Origin: Oscillatoriaceae cyanobacterium M7585_C2015_266
Lineage (GTDB): Bacteria > Cyanobacteriota > Cyanobacteriia > Cyanobacteriales > Oscillatoriaceae
DNA length: 64,000 nt
Direction: 5' to 3'
Assembly (NCBI GenBank): GCA_015295835.1
Contig: DVEG01000025.1
Location: 62,001 to 126,000 of the forward strand
Shown here: piece after piece, positions 56,065 to 64,000 of the stretch
How positions within the stretch are numbered: the stretch's first letter is position 1
How the letters are laid out: the number at the start of each line of letters is the position of its first letter
Program-made: the position numbers and the translations under genes
Notes under the pieces: generated by a model
The model's database searches: none
Told to the model about the DNA's origin: nothing
The model's input: only the letters and a program-made list of their open reading frames with translations

Positions 56065-58320
56065 CTAATCCTGGGGTGGATTGGGAGGGCACCAAAACAG
56101 ATTTTTACTTGACACTCCCAGAGAATTAAGAATTTCTCGCAGCACCTCTGTGCAGTAAAGCCAGTGCCCTAAATCAGCGTACATGCGATCGGGATTGAAC
56201 TCCAAATTATAATGTAGCACATTAGGAATATCAGCAAATTCTTGGGAATCTTGCAAAGAAAAAATCAAAAGTTTGAATGGTTTCCCATAACATTTTGATT
56301 CTAGCTTTTGCATTAAATCGATTACACAGCCGCGAGTAGTACCCCCGGTGCGAATAAATAGAAGTTTATCAGCATTTCGCAGAGTATAACGGAACCTTTC
56401 CGCCCGTGCTGAATAACGAACGCGCATACGTTCGTGTACTGGGTGCATATTAAAAATTGGATTATCTGTATCTTCAACTTCGTGGGCGAATGACAAACCA
56501 GACCACTTGCTGTGATAGATTCTTTTTTCACTCGGATTGTAGTGTTGCAAAAAATATGGATTCCACATATCATAAAAATCGTTTGCTATGATATCGGCAA
56601 CATCAGCAAGATTGCTGGTTCGGGTAAGATCGAAGGGAAAAGCAGGGCCATCATATTCCATTTTGTAGAGAAGCATACGAAGAGCACAGCGATCGCCCAG
56701 CGGTACAATAGCAACACGTTTTACTTCTGATAATTGGCACTTGTATTCAAAAAGCACCGAAGACTTAGGCGGCACTTTAACCCGACTTTCTAACCCCTGT
56801 TTGCCGATAAACATAGTGCGAAACGGCGTATCAGGATGACGCATATCTTCATAAACACCAGGCGGCATTTCTTTAAGAGCACTGCGTACTTCCTTCCACA
56901 TGGGGTGGATATTGTATTCGTGAGCAGTTTCATTAATGACACGGATAAAATTTTCACTTTCCTTCAAAATTCCCAGGTGCCCATCGTAGAACAAAATTTG
57001 TGAAACTTTAGGCGAAAAGAAATTGAAAGCGGCGCTGTATTCCAAATCAGTACCAGGGGGTACATTTAAAGTTGTTTCAATAGTGCCATCAGAGCGAACC
57101 GAAAAGAAAGAAAGCGCATCTATTGGGGCATTTTTGGCAATATAGATACCGGGCATCAATCTAGCTTTACTTTGAATAGCAGTTTGTAATTCTTGCCAAT
57201 AGGGAGCGATCGTGTAATCATAGGGAGATTTATTAATGACGCGCAAAATTTTCTCATCTATCCGGGAGAATATCTGGAAACCTTCGTTGTCGCGAAAGAC
57301 TAGGATTCCATCTTTCTGCTGTGCCAGTTGTTTTTCTTTTGCTAATTCTTCATGACTAATTTGGAAAATGCGGATATCGATCGCCTCATACATCAGGCGG
57401 TGACCCAACATATTTGGGTGAGCCGGATCAGTAGAGATACCCGGTTTCCAACGCCCCTGCCCATCATCGAGAGCATCTAACCAGTTGAGTACAGGAACGC
57501 CCCAACTCAACATACGTTCGTGAGTCTCTCGTAGTAGCCAGTAATGTTCAGAGTTATAATCTCCGTGAGGGTATACTGCGCCCAGAATTGGACGTGCTCC
57601 CAGTTCCTGAGTCATTTTGACAAGAAGCTGCAATCCACTTTCAAATCGTCGCTGCACTGCTCGTCGTTCGTGGGGGGCACAGTAAGCTAACCCTTCATTA
57701 CCCAGGGAAAGAGAAATAATAACTATATCAGGTTTTTCTGGGGCGACTACTCGCTGAAAGCGGTTGATAGTAGTAATGACATTAGCACCAACTTCTGAGA
57801 CATTAACGAGTTGGTGTCCGTATTTTTTGTGCAAATCTTGCTCTAGATACCAAGTCCAACCTTTTAATAACCATCCATTGCATCCCAAAGCGACGGAAGA
57901 GCCGATGACAACGATTTTCAAACCCTGAATGCCTTTGGGGAGGGGCTTGTGAACAACGGGTTGTTCTAGGTATGCTTGCGGGCAGGGTGGCAGATAACCT
58001 ATCCAGCCATCTTCTATAACCAGGGTAGTTGAGCGAGCATCGGGTTCGACGGGCACCCAGCGATTGCGTCCCCAGGCTTCCCATTCAATGCGGCCATTGG
58101 GAAGAATGCGGATGTACTTATATTCTATTGCTTGGCTGGAGAAGGTTGCAACGGTATCAACGGGGATGTCAACGTCAGCCCACCACAAGGGGTAGCGATC
58201 GCTATTTGTATTCATACGCACGCATTTACTGACATCCCACTCTCCCAACTCAGGAGTCGAACCAACAATACCGATGAATTCTCCCGGTTGCGTGTGTGCA
58301 TTAACTTGGAATCGATACAT
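56065..58320 (-). CDS. CBM20-SGNH hydrolase-DUF1796 fusion protein
   Basis: From ATG 58320 (MYRFQVNAHTQPGEFIGIVG) the protein has four parts. First comes a CBM20 starch-binding domain (about 1-100, GSTPELGEWDVSKCVRMN). An SGNH/GDSL-type esterase follows (about 125-330, block I VIGSSVALG and block V DPAHPNMLGH with the Asp-x-x-His pair). Next are two related copies of a roughly 100-residue unit ([FI]-[IL]-R-V-I-N-[EK]-[ST]-x-x-[ED]-Y with a P-x-W-[KQ]-E, then an M-P-[GP]-[IG]-[YV] step). The last part is a DUF1796 papain-like domain (about 550-751, Cys in LGDRC, AFPFDL, His in FAHEVED). There is no leader, so it should be cytoplasmic. A role on glycogen or other glucan is inferred from CBM20. 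DUF1796 is a putative peptidase. The combination is new to me. Confidence 0.82.
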   Translation of the reverse strand: MYRFQVNAHTQPGEFIGIVGSTPELGEWDVSKCVRMNTNSDRYPLWWADVDIPVDTVATFSSQAIEYKYIRILPNGRIEWEAWGRNRWVPVEPDARSTTLVIEDGWIGYLPPCPQAYLEQPVVHKPLPKGIQGLKIVVIGSSVALGCNGWLLKGWTWYLEQDLHKKYGHQLVNVSEVGANVITTINRFQRVVAPEKPDIVIISLSLGNEGLAYCAPHERRAVQRRFESGLQLLVKMTQELGARPILGAVYPHGDYNSEHYWLLRETHERMLSWGVPVLNWLDALDDGQGRWKPGISTDPAHPNMLGHRLMYEAIDIRIFQISHEELAKEKQLAQQKDGILVFRDNEGFQIFSRIDEKILRVINKSPYDYTIAPYWQELQTAIQSKARLMPGIYIAKNAPIDALSFFSVRSDGTIETTLNVPPGTDLEYSAAFNFFSPKVSQILFYDGHLGILKESENFIRVINETAHEYNIHPMWKEVRSALKEMPPGVYEDMRHPDTPFRTMFIGKQGLESRVKVPPKSSVLFEYKCQLSEVKRVAIVPLGDRCALRMLLYKMEYDGPAFPFDLTRTSNLADVADIIANDFYDMWNPYFLQHYNPSEKRIYHSKWSGLSFAHEVEDTDNPIFNMHPVHERMRVRYSARAERFRYTLRNADKLLFIRTGGTTRGCVIDLMQKLESKCYGKPFKLLIFSLQDSQEFADIPNVLHYNLEFNPDRMYADLGHWLYCTEVLREILNSLGVSSKNLFWCPPNPPQD

Positions 58321-58555
58321 ATATCTGTACTCTTTAAAAATACGACATGAGATAATTTGCTTGAACCATCGCATCTTTTATGTTGAAATGCAACTAACTT
58401 GATTTGAGGCCATCAAAGGAGCGCTCGCCAACCGTTCTCTTTGCTGACAGTATCACATCTAACCTTTTTCAGTCTGTTTCGCCAATCACCTTATTAAATT
58501 TATTCCTCCTCCAGTGGCTCCTAAAAATTCTTGGACTTTTCAAACCAATAAAAAA

Positions 58556-58581
58556 CGCTCTCGCTTACCAGCCCGAGAGCG
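58556..58581 (-). terminator. Bidirectional-type rho-independent terminator
   Basis: CGCTCTCG (58556-58563) and CGAGAGCG (58574-58581) pair perfectly around a 10-base loop. An A-run lies on the left and right, so the minus strand reads into TTTTTTATTGG. It lies 30 bases after the atypical kinase gene ends. Confidence 0.85.
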
Positions 58582-58611
58582 AAAAAATAATCAGAATTAG
58601 AGCCCACGCGC

Positions 58612-60573
58612 TTACCCAGGCAAATTAAACGGAATCGAATCTATCTCTTGCAGTAAATCGCCAGGATTAAGACTTTGAGAAACCAGAGAACCACCCTCGA
58701 CATTTTCACTTGCTCGCTGTTGAGGCTGTCTAGAGGGTGTGATGCGCCGATTGACTGGCGTAAAAAGTGGTGTATTTCTTCTAGTCTGTATTTCCCGTTG
58801 ATTAATATATTCCAGCAACTTACTTTGAGCCGTAAAGTAGGCGGAGGTTCCTTTGGGAATTCGTTTAAGCAATTTGATTGCGCTAACAAAATCTCCAGCA
58901 GCCGCTTTTTGATTAGCTTGTTGCAGTAATCCGTCAGCCTTGAGACGCCGCTGTTGACTATACTCTATTAGCTTAGCTTGCGCCAACTCGTAAACAGAAG
59001 TACCTTTAGGAATCTGTCTAATTAACTTAACGGCACTACTGAAATCCTTACTTGCAGCCTTGGCACTAGCGGTTTTCAGCAATTGCTGCGCTTTTGCTTC
59101 CAGTTTGAGAGTTTGCTTTTGCTTGTACTCAGTTATTATAGCTTGCACCTGGGCATAGTCTGGCACCTCTTTAGGAATTTTTGCCAACACCTGTAGCCCA
59201 GCGGCAAAATCCCCTCGTTTAACCTCCCTGTGAGCTGCTTGTAACAATTGTTGAACTTCTGGTTTGACTTTAAGTGCCGCTTTTTGAAATAGAGGTTTAA
59301 GCTTTTTTTGCCAGTAGGGATTATCAGGAATCTGCTCTGCCTCCCTGAATACATCTAGCCATCTATTTTCTTTAAAAGCTTTTTCAACTTGCTGGAATCG
59401 ATGAGAAGCCTGATTCCATTCATTTTCCCATCTTTGCATCGCGTTGCGGGCTTCGTAATAGACTGCGCTGTAAGTGGGAATAGATTTTGCTAGTGCCAGT
59501 GCTTGTTTAAAATCCCCTGACTTATACTCCTCTGATGCTTTAGTAAAAATATCTTGCCCCGGATCGATTTGAGAAGCTTCTAGCAGTGTCGTTAGCCCAA
59601 ATATCATCGCCCCAGCATTGGCAGTTACGCCTAATCCTAGCCCCCCTGTTATCAGTAAGCGGCTGACAGAAAATGGTTTGCTGCGACGGCTAGATGGCTT
59701 TTCTGTTAAGGAGGTAAGATTTTCTGTTTGATGCTTGCTGGATTCCAACTCTAGCAAACAACTATCTTCCCTGGTTGTCACTCGCATTGCAATTGGCAGA
59801 TAATCCTCAACAGAGGCGGTTGGGGCTGCCGCCATACTGGTTTCTTTGATGTTAACTTGCAACATTTGGTTGAGAACTGTTGCCAATTGGTTACTCACCG
59901 GCACTGGCACCCGCCCTCTCCAATTTTTTATGTCGGTATCGGCGACAAGTTGCTCTGGATTTAATCCTGATAGAGCTGCGATCGCAATAATACCCAGAGC
60001 ATAAACATCCACAGTCGCTTGATTGCAGTTTTCAGCGCTTTCAGCTTTAGAACAAATCTGACTTTCGCAGCCAAAATCAATTAATACTAATTTACCATCA
60101 CTTGCCCGCCTGATGAAAGTCTCCGGCGTAATATTACCATGAATAAAGCTATAGCGCCGAACAAATTCAAGAATACTCAACACTTCTTGTAACAGCAGCA
60201 CAACCCGCTCTTCATTCCAAGGTTGCCCTGGTACAAATTCTGCACTCAGTGATTTTCCTTCTATCCATTCATGTACCACATAGAAGGATTGATTTTCTTC
60301 AAAGAAGCCGATTAGCTCTGGAATCTGAGGATGAGTTCCTAACTTTTTCAGGGTTTGCACAACATTTGCAAACCGCAGTCTAGCAGTAACCCACCATTCG
60401 GGATCATTATTTGCAGGCTCGATTTGTTTGACAAGGCATTTGGGGCTGTCAGTTTGGTAAATGTCTTCAGCCAGGTAGGTACTCACCTGCGCTTTGACAC
60501 TGAGAATTTCGACAACTCGGTAACGCCCATTTAGTAATGTTCCTAACACAGGTTTTAATATTACTTTTGACAT
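58612..60573 (-). CDS. Atypical Ser/Thr kinase with membrane helix and repeated outer region
   Basis: From ATG 60573 (MSKVILKPVLGTLLNGRYRVVEILS). The kinase fold spans about 1-270. Lys is kept in CLVKQIEP and DFG in LIDFGCES, but the catalytic loop is IHGNITPETF, with Asn in place of the catalytic Asp and Thr in place of Asn. Activity is therefore doubtful. A membrane helix (about 300-325) leads to four or five repeats of about 40 residues with the pattern A-x-x-x-x-x-D-F-x-x-A-[VI]-x-L-[LI]-x-x-I-P-K-G-T-x-x-Y. The end reads LNPGDLLQEIDSIPFNLPG. The repeats and the C-terminal motif recur in the neighbour at 61060-62127. A hairpin terminator follows. Confidence 0.85.
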   Translation of the reverse strand: MSKVILKPVLGTLLNGRYRVVEILSVKAQVSTYLAEDIYQTDSPKCLVKQIEPANNDPEWWVTARLRFANVVQTLKKLGTHPQIPELIGFFEENQSFYVVHEWIEGKSLSAEFVPGQPWNEERVVLLLQEVLSILEFVRRYSFIHGNITPETFIRRASDGKLVLIDFGCESQICSKAESAENCNQATVDVYALGIIAIAALSGLNPEQLVADTDIKNWRGRVPVPVSNQLATVLNQMLQVNIKETSMAAAPTASVEDYLPIAMRVTTREDSCLLELESSKHQTENLTSLTEKPSSRRSKPFSVSRLLITGGLGLGVTANAGAMIFGLTTLLEASQIDPGQDIFTKASEEYKSGDFKQALALAKSIPTYSAVYYEARNAMQRWENEWNQASHRFQQVEKAFKENRWLDVFREAEQIPDNPYWQKKLKPLFQKAALKVKPEVQQLLQAAHREVKRGDFAAGLQVLAKIPKEVPDYAQVQAIITEYKQKQTLKLEAKAQQLLKTASAKAASKDFSSAVKLIRQIPKGTSVYELAQAKLIEYSQQRRLKADGLLQQANQKAAAGDFVSAIKLLKRIPKGTSAYFTAQSKLLEYINQREIQTRRNTPLFTPVNRRITPSRQPQQRASENVEGGSLVSQSLNPGDLLQEIDSIPFNLPG

Positions 60574-61059
60574 AAAACACTCCACACCCACTCACACTGA
60601 TGCCCCCAGATAGTTTGTCTGCAGATCCTATCTTTAATATTTGGATCAAAATTTTTCTCGTCATCGAAACTTAACCTCTAGCAAGTTCACTAATATCCCT
60701 TCTTCAGCAGGAAAGAAAGCCAGTTTCTTGCTCAGAAGCTGGCTGTATATCTATTTCATGGATTTAGCATTCATGTTAGTGAGCCTTCGCCCGCCATAAT
60801 TCTTTAAAGCGTTTATGCTTAGGGGGTTTAACCCCCTATATGGCTATAGTAACAAAGCTGAAAGGAAACGATTCCCTGAAATTTAGAGAAAGCTTGACAC
60901 AACTGCACGCGATTAATAAAATAAAAACTAAACCCAACCGCGTCTATTTTGGCTTTGGCACTAATCTCTAATAACAAAAAGTTCTGCGCGCCCTTTTGAA
61001 AGCGGCAGACTTTGAAGCTTTTTGCGTAAACTTGCTTAACGCACAACCTTTCTCATCTT
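60574..61059. other. Intergenic gap with two hairpins
   Basis: About 490 bases. AGCCAG (60718-60723) and CTGGCT (60739-60744) form a hairpin with TTTCT/AGAA inside. GGGGGTT and AACCCCC (60822-60836) form a nearly continuous palindrome. A 72-codon minus-strand frame here shows no motif, and I do not accept it. Confidence 0.45.
60820..60838. repeat. Palindrome TAGGGGG-TTTAA-CCCCCTA
   Basis: Nine-base arms around one base in the gap downstream of the 61060 gene. It may be a terminator stem or a small mobile-type palindrome. Confidence 0.5.
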
Positions 61060-62127
61060 TCAGCTATCTATTCCTGTTTCAGGAAAACTTATAATTGCTG
61101 ACTGCGGAGCGATTTCTAGCAAGAAATCTCCGGGGTTGAGTAAATTGTGGGTGTTGATACTTGGCAGCAGGGAAGGAAATTGCAATAATTCTTTACAATT
61201 ATCCTTAGCTTTAGGGATAGTGGCGAGAAACTTCTGGGCAACAGGTAGAGATGCGGCAGATTGGGCTGTTGTCTGGCGCTGTTTTTCTTCGTATTCCTTT
61301 ATTTTCGAGCGAGCAGTTTCGTAAACTGCACTGTTAAAGGGAATCTGTTTAAGAAAGTCTACAGCCCCGGTAAAGTCTCTGGCGCTAGCTCGCTCATACG
61401 CTTGCTCTAGCAGTTGGTGATGCTCTCCCAGTATCTGGAAACTTTCAGGCGCGGCGATATTCTCAGTGCCGTGCCAACTTTTAGGAAGGCGAGTAGCCAA
61501 TTCCGCTTTTTGCTCTTGTGCCGTTTTTATCTCTGTATTACCAGAATGAGCAACTTGCAGTAAATAGCCTCCTACTGCTAGCGCTAACAGGTTGACTGCC
61601 ACCCCAACACCAACCGCCGCGCGAATCGATATTTCTTCAGATATTACAGCTGCTCCTATTGTGGCTTCGGGGCTTGGGCTGGCAGCTTCTACTGATACGT
61701 GGGTATCGGCGGCTGAAATTGGCTCGCTAGAAACCCCTACTGAAACATCTTCTATATAATAACAATAGTTGTTATTTAAACTGACTTTAGCGCGGAAAAA
61801 GCGCAAGTGCCCTTTGCTATCTTCTTTGAGATAGTCAAATACCATCTCGTCGCCCACCCGTATTTGCTGCTGCCACTTGAGTTCGGTTGTGACTCCCGGC
61901 GGTTGTGTTGGCTTCCCCTCTAGTGTACCGAAAACGAAAGATACATCGATTTGCTTTGGCTCACAAAACTGAGGCTTAGGGTTGGGCTTAGACGAAGCCA
62001 CTTCTTCTACTTGCAAAAATTGATCTTCCTGCTGCGCGAGGGGTTGGGTGGGATTGTAACACATCTGCGGTATTTGCCCTAGGTTTGAAGGAAAGTATTT
62101 ACTATTCGACGCTCGGAAAGTTGGCAT
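61060..62127 (-). CDS. Membrane protein sharing repeat and C-terminal motif with the atypical kinase
   Basis: 355 aa. The N-terminal soluble part (about 60-135) contains IDVSFVFGTLEGKP and WQQQIRVGDEMVFDYLKED, a beta-rich domain I do not recognise. One membrane helix (about 178-197, VGVGVAVNLLALAVGGYLL) follows. After it comes a single copy of the 40-residue unit seen in the adjacent kinase-like protein (ERASARDFTGAVDFLKQIPFNSAVYETARSKI). The C-terminus is LLNPGDFLLEIAPQSAIISF, matching the LNPGD-x-L-x-E-I motif of the same neighbour. The two genes probably act together, the second lacking a kinase domain. Confidence 0.75.
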   Translation of the reverse strand: MPTFRASNSKYFPSNLGQIPQMCYNPTQPLAQQEDQFLQVEEVASSKPNPKPQFCEPKQIDVSFVFGTLEGKPTQPPGVTTELKWQQQIRVGDEMVFDYLKEDSKGHLRFFRAKVSLNNNYCYYIEDVSVGVSSEPISAADTHVSVEAASPSPEATIGAAVISEEISIRAAVGVGVAVNLLALAVGGYLLQVAHSGNTEIKTAQEQKAELATRLPKSWHGTENIAAPESFQILGEHHQLLEQAYERASARDFTGAVDFLKQIPFNSAVYETARSKIKEYEEKQRQTTAQSAASLPVAQKFLATIPKAKDNCKELLQFPSLLPSINTHNLLNPGDFLLEIAPQSAIISFPETGIDS

Positions 62128-62523
62128 AAAACTACTCTTTATATAAAACGATGGTAGTGCCCCTGTCTGGTTTTTCGGGCTCTAGGTTTAGAACACCCTT
62201 ATTTTGACATCTTGTATGATTGTCTGTGAGTAGGCTCAGAGGCGGTAGCTTCTCCGAGCGCCTGAAAGCGCAAGCTTTCACGTTTCGGTTTAGGCGCTGA
62301 TTGTTTCATATCTTTCAGCAGTCGCTCGCTTTTTCAGGAATGTCCACTGTCACCTAAAGCCATATTTTAGAGCGATTAATGCCTTCACAATAATAAAACC
62401 ACCAAAACCCAAAATTTAATAAAACTAAAAAAACACAAAAAACATAATATCGAACTTAAAAAAGGGTAAGGGCTGGAAAAATTTCTAGTCTTTACCCGAA
62501 AAACTATGCAATTAAATAATGGT
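62128..62523. other. Intergenic gap before the cyclase gene end
   Basis: About 400 bases that must hold the promoter of the 61060-62127 gene and the end of the cyclase transcript. The only clear structure is the nested hairpin at 62257-62298. The rest is AT-rich, with no supportable gene. Confidence 0.4.
62257..62298. repeat. Nested inverted repeat
   Basis: AGCGCCT (62257-62263) pairs with AGGCGCT (62292-62298). Within it TGAAAGC-GCAA-GCTTTCA (62263-62280) forms a perfect inner hairpin. It is likely a structured transcript end of the cyclase gene or a small repeat element. Confidence 0.5.
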
Positions 62524-64000
62524 TTACATTGAGTCTTTTTCTCCCAAAATGGTATAAACCATAGTTTCGGTTTGCTTGCCACGCAGTTGAATTGCGCCTA
62601 CTTCTTTGGTAAGATAGCGCTCGCCGAGATGAGCTAAAGTACTATCAGTCAGTAAAATCTTATAAGGATTATCTGCCGTCAACGTCTTTGTCATTGACTC
62701 CAGTCGCGCCGCTACATTCACAGTATCCCCAAGCACAGAATAACTCAGTCTTTCGGCTCCCCCCACAGTACCGGCGACAACTGTACCCGTGTGAATACCA
62801 ATTCCAAATTTAATTACAGGCTTACCTTCAGCTATAAAGCGTTTGTTTAACTCTTCCAAACATTTATGCATATCAATAGAAGCCTGAATTGCGGCAACTG
62901 CATTTCGCGCGATATCTTCAGCCTGGGTTTGCGGAAAAGGAATTCCAAATACCGCCATAATCGCATCACCAATATATTTATCAATTACACCGCCGCGATT
63001 CATAATGCAGCGAGCCATTACATCAAGATATTCATTTAACCAATTGAGCAAGTCACGCGGTGCCATTGTCTCGGAAATAGTTGTAAAGCCGCGAATATCC
63101 ATAAACAGCACAGTTGCCGTCAGCTCTTGGGCTTCTAATTCGCCATTTTCAAAAATTTCCTCCTTGCGTTGCCAAATTACCTCTGCCATTTCTGGGGCAA
63201 CGTGCTGAGCAAATAAACTCATTAGTTGTTGTTTCTCATACTGTTCGCGTAGCTGCACGCTGATACCCGAAAGCAAAATTGTGCCTATGGGAGTAGCGAT
63301 GGGAATCCACCAATTGCCCCAACTAAAAGCTGCTAAAGCGATCGCAAACCAGATTGGAGGCAGAGCCAAACCTATTGCTATTCGCCCTCTAAGCTTACGG
63401 TTAAACAATAGCCAACTGCTACCAGGGCCAATTGCTAGCACTAGAGGAATTGTTGCCCAATCGGGAAATCGCTTTAGTAATTGATTATTTAGTAAATTAT
63501 CTAGTAAAGCCGCGTGCAGATAAACTCCTGCCGTGGGAGGATCGCGATCAAGCGGCGTGCTTAGGGGATCCATTCCCGTTGCCGTAGGACCAATCAATAC
63601 TAATTTGCCTGCAAAAATTTTCGGCTCCACTCGCCCTTCTGCTACATCTGCAAATGAATAAGTCTGTGCCGCTTGCGTTTTTGCCGGCCAGTTAATCCAG
63701 ACATTTTGGAAATTTTGACTAGCAATAGGTTCAGGCAGGGAAATGCGATCTTTAGGATTTGCGGAAGAATTGTAAATTTCTAGCATGGCAAGAGCCAGCC
63801 CTGGAATATTATGTTCGCCTGCGTTTACCCATATTGTTGCCTTGCGGCTAATGCCGTCACTATCTCGTTGATGTAATATATGCCCTACTAGAGCTGCTGC
63901 ATCTGCCAAAACTGGGAGTGCTTGTAGACTTCTGCCTTTTTCATCCCAAGCCCGCGCTAATACAACTTTACCATTTGCTGCGATCGCTGCTGCCAATTCA
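62524..64000 (-). CDS. CHASE2-type adenylate/guanylate cyclase, 5' end outside the window
   Basis: Class III cyclase making cAMP or cGMP. The visible part begins inside a CHASE2 sensor domain (ANGKVVLARAWD; LPEPIASQNFQNVWINWPA; GKLVLIGPTATGMDPLSTP), followed by three hydrophobic segments (about 175-240). The cyclase domain holds VLFMDIRGFTTISE (metal Asp), GDAIMAVFGIP (second metal Asp), GIGIHTGTVVAGTVGG and VNVAARLE (transition-state Asn and Arg). The frame is open to the window edge, and the apparent TTG at 63996 is not a start, so the N-terminus is missing. CHASE2 should lie outside the membrane and sense an external signal. Confidence 0.93.
   Translation of the reverse strand, partial: ELAAAIAANGKVVLARAWDEKGRSLQALPVLADAAALVGHILHQRDSDGISRKATIWVNAGEHNIPGLALAMLEIYNSSANPKDRISLPEPIASQNFQNVWINWPAKTQAAQTYSFADVAEGRVEPKIFAGKLVLIGPTATGMDPLSTPLDRDPPTAGVYLHAALLDNLLNNQLLKRFPDWATIPLVLAIGPGSSWLLFNRKLRGRIAIGLALPPIWFAIALAAFSWGNWWIPIATPIGTILLSGISVQLREQYEKQQLMSLFAQHVAPEMAEVIWQRKEEIFENGELEAQELTATVLFMDIRGFTTISETMAPRDLLNWLNEYLDVMARCIMNRGGVIDKYIGDAIMAVFGIPFPQTQAEDIARNAVAAIQASIDMHKCLEELNKRFIAEGKPVIKFGIGIHTGTVVAGTVGGAERLSYSVLGDTVNVAARLESMTKTLTADNPYKILLTDSTLAHLGERYLTKEVGAIQLRGKQTETMVYTILGEKDSM

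Noticed and set aside
60828-61046. 72-codon minus-strand frame in the gap below the repeat protein
   Set aside because: Cysteine-rich odd composition, and it includes a palindrome; no coding support.

Overview
The window looks like chromosome of a cyanobacterium, probably a filamentous one. The octamer GCGATCGC (HIP1) is scattered throughout. It also holds the cyanobacterial pair DUF3038/DUF4335, a phytochrome-family (cyanobacteriochrome) GAF domain, pentapeptide repeats and many PAS/GAF two-component proteins. No rRNA, tRNA, CRISPR array or prophage was seen. Genus assignment (Oscillatoria/Microcoleus-like) is only a guess.

Left third (1-26.6 kb), mostly housekeeping. A REC-GGDEF diguanylate cyclase follows the decayed tail of a histidine kinase. 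Then come a DppB-type permease, apt, the DUF3038-DUF4335 pair, and dnaN - oriC - dnaA with seven DnaA boxes. These are followed by def, a GH1 glucosidase, a TSUP permease, argS, methionine-salvage mtnD and mtnW (a RuBisCO-like protein), a circularly permuted GTPase, a universal stress protein, pgk, a pseudokinase-SPOR membrane protein, a pyruvoyl AdoMet decarboxylase and a pentapeptide-repeat protein.

Middle (26.6-49.5 kb). A 1.2 kb gap holds a possible structured RNA. Next are a gene broken by one in-frame TAA, an ABC-2 permease, a patatin and a sugar-type permease. A signalling island of about 17 kb follows. Its core is a duplicated cassette in which a large multi-PAS sensor kinase of the HisKA_2 type is followed directly by a REC-HisKA-HATPase protein. 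One sensor carries a GAF domain with both cysteines of DXCF cyanobacteriochromes, 28 residues apart. The other carries a PAS domain with the LOV motif GRNCSFLQG. Around them are two receiver proteins whose dimerisation helix has lost its phospho-accepting His, a REC-GGDEF-EAL protein, a CBS-PAS kinase and a kinase remnant. The simplest reading is blue/violet and green light sensing feeding a phosphorelay with c-di-GMP output. The LOV kinase and the CBS kinase are each split by one in-frame stop.

Right part (49.5-64 kb). It holds a UbiB/AarF-type kinase, a transposase stump, a tightly spaced alpha/beta-hydrolase plus P-loop NTPase pair, and an acyl-CoA ligase. A CBM20-SGNH-DUF1796 fusion follows, then an atypical kinase and a neighbour that share a repeat of about 40 residues and a C-terminal motif. 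The window ends in a CHASE2-type adenylate/guanylate cyclase cut by the edge.
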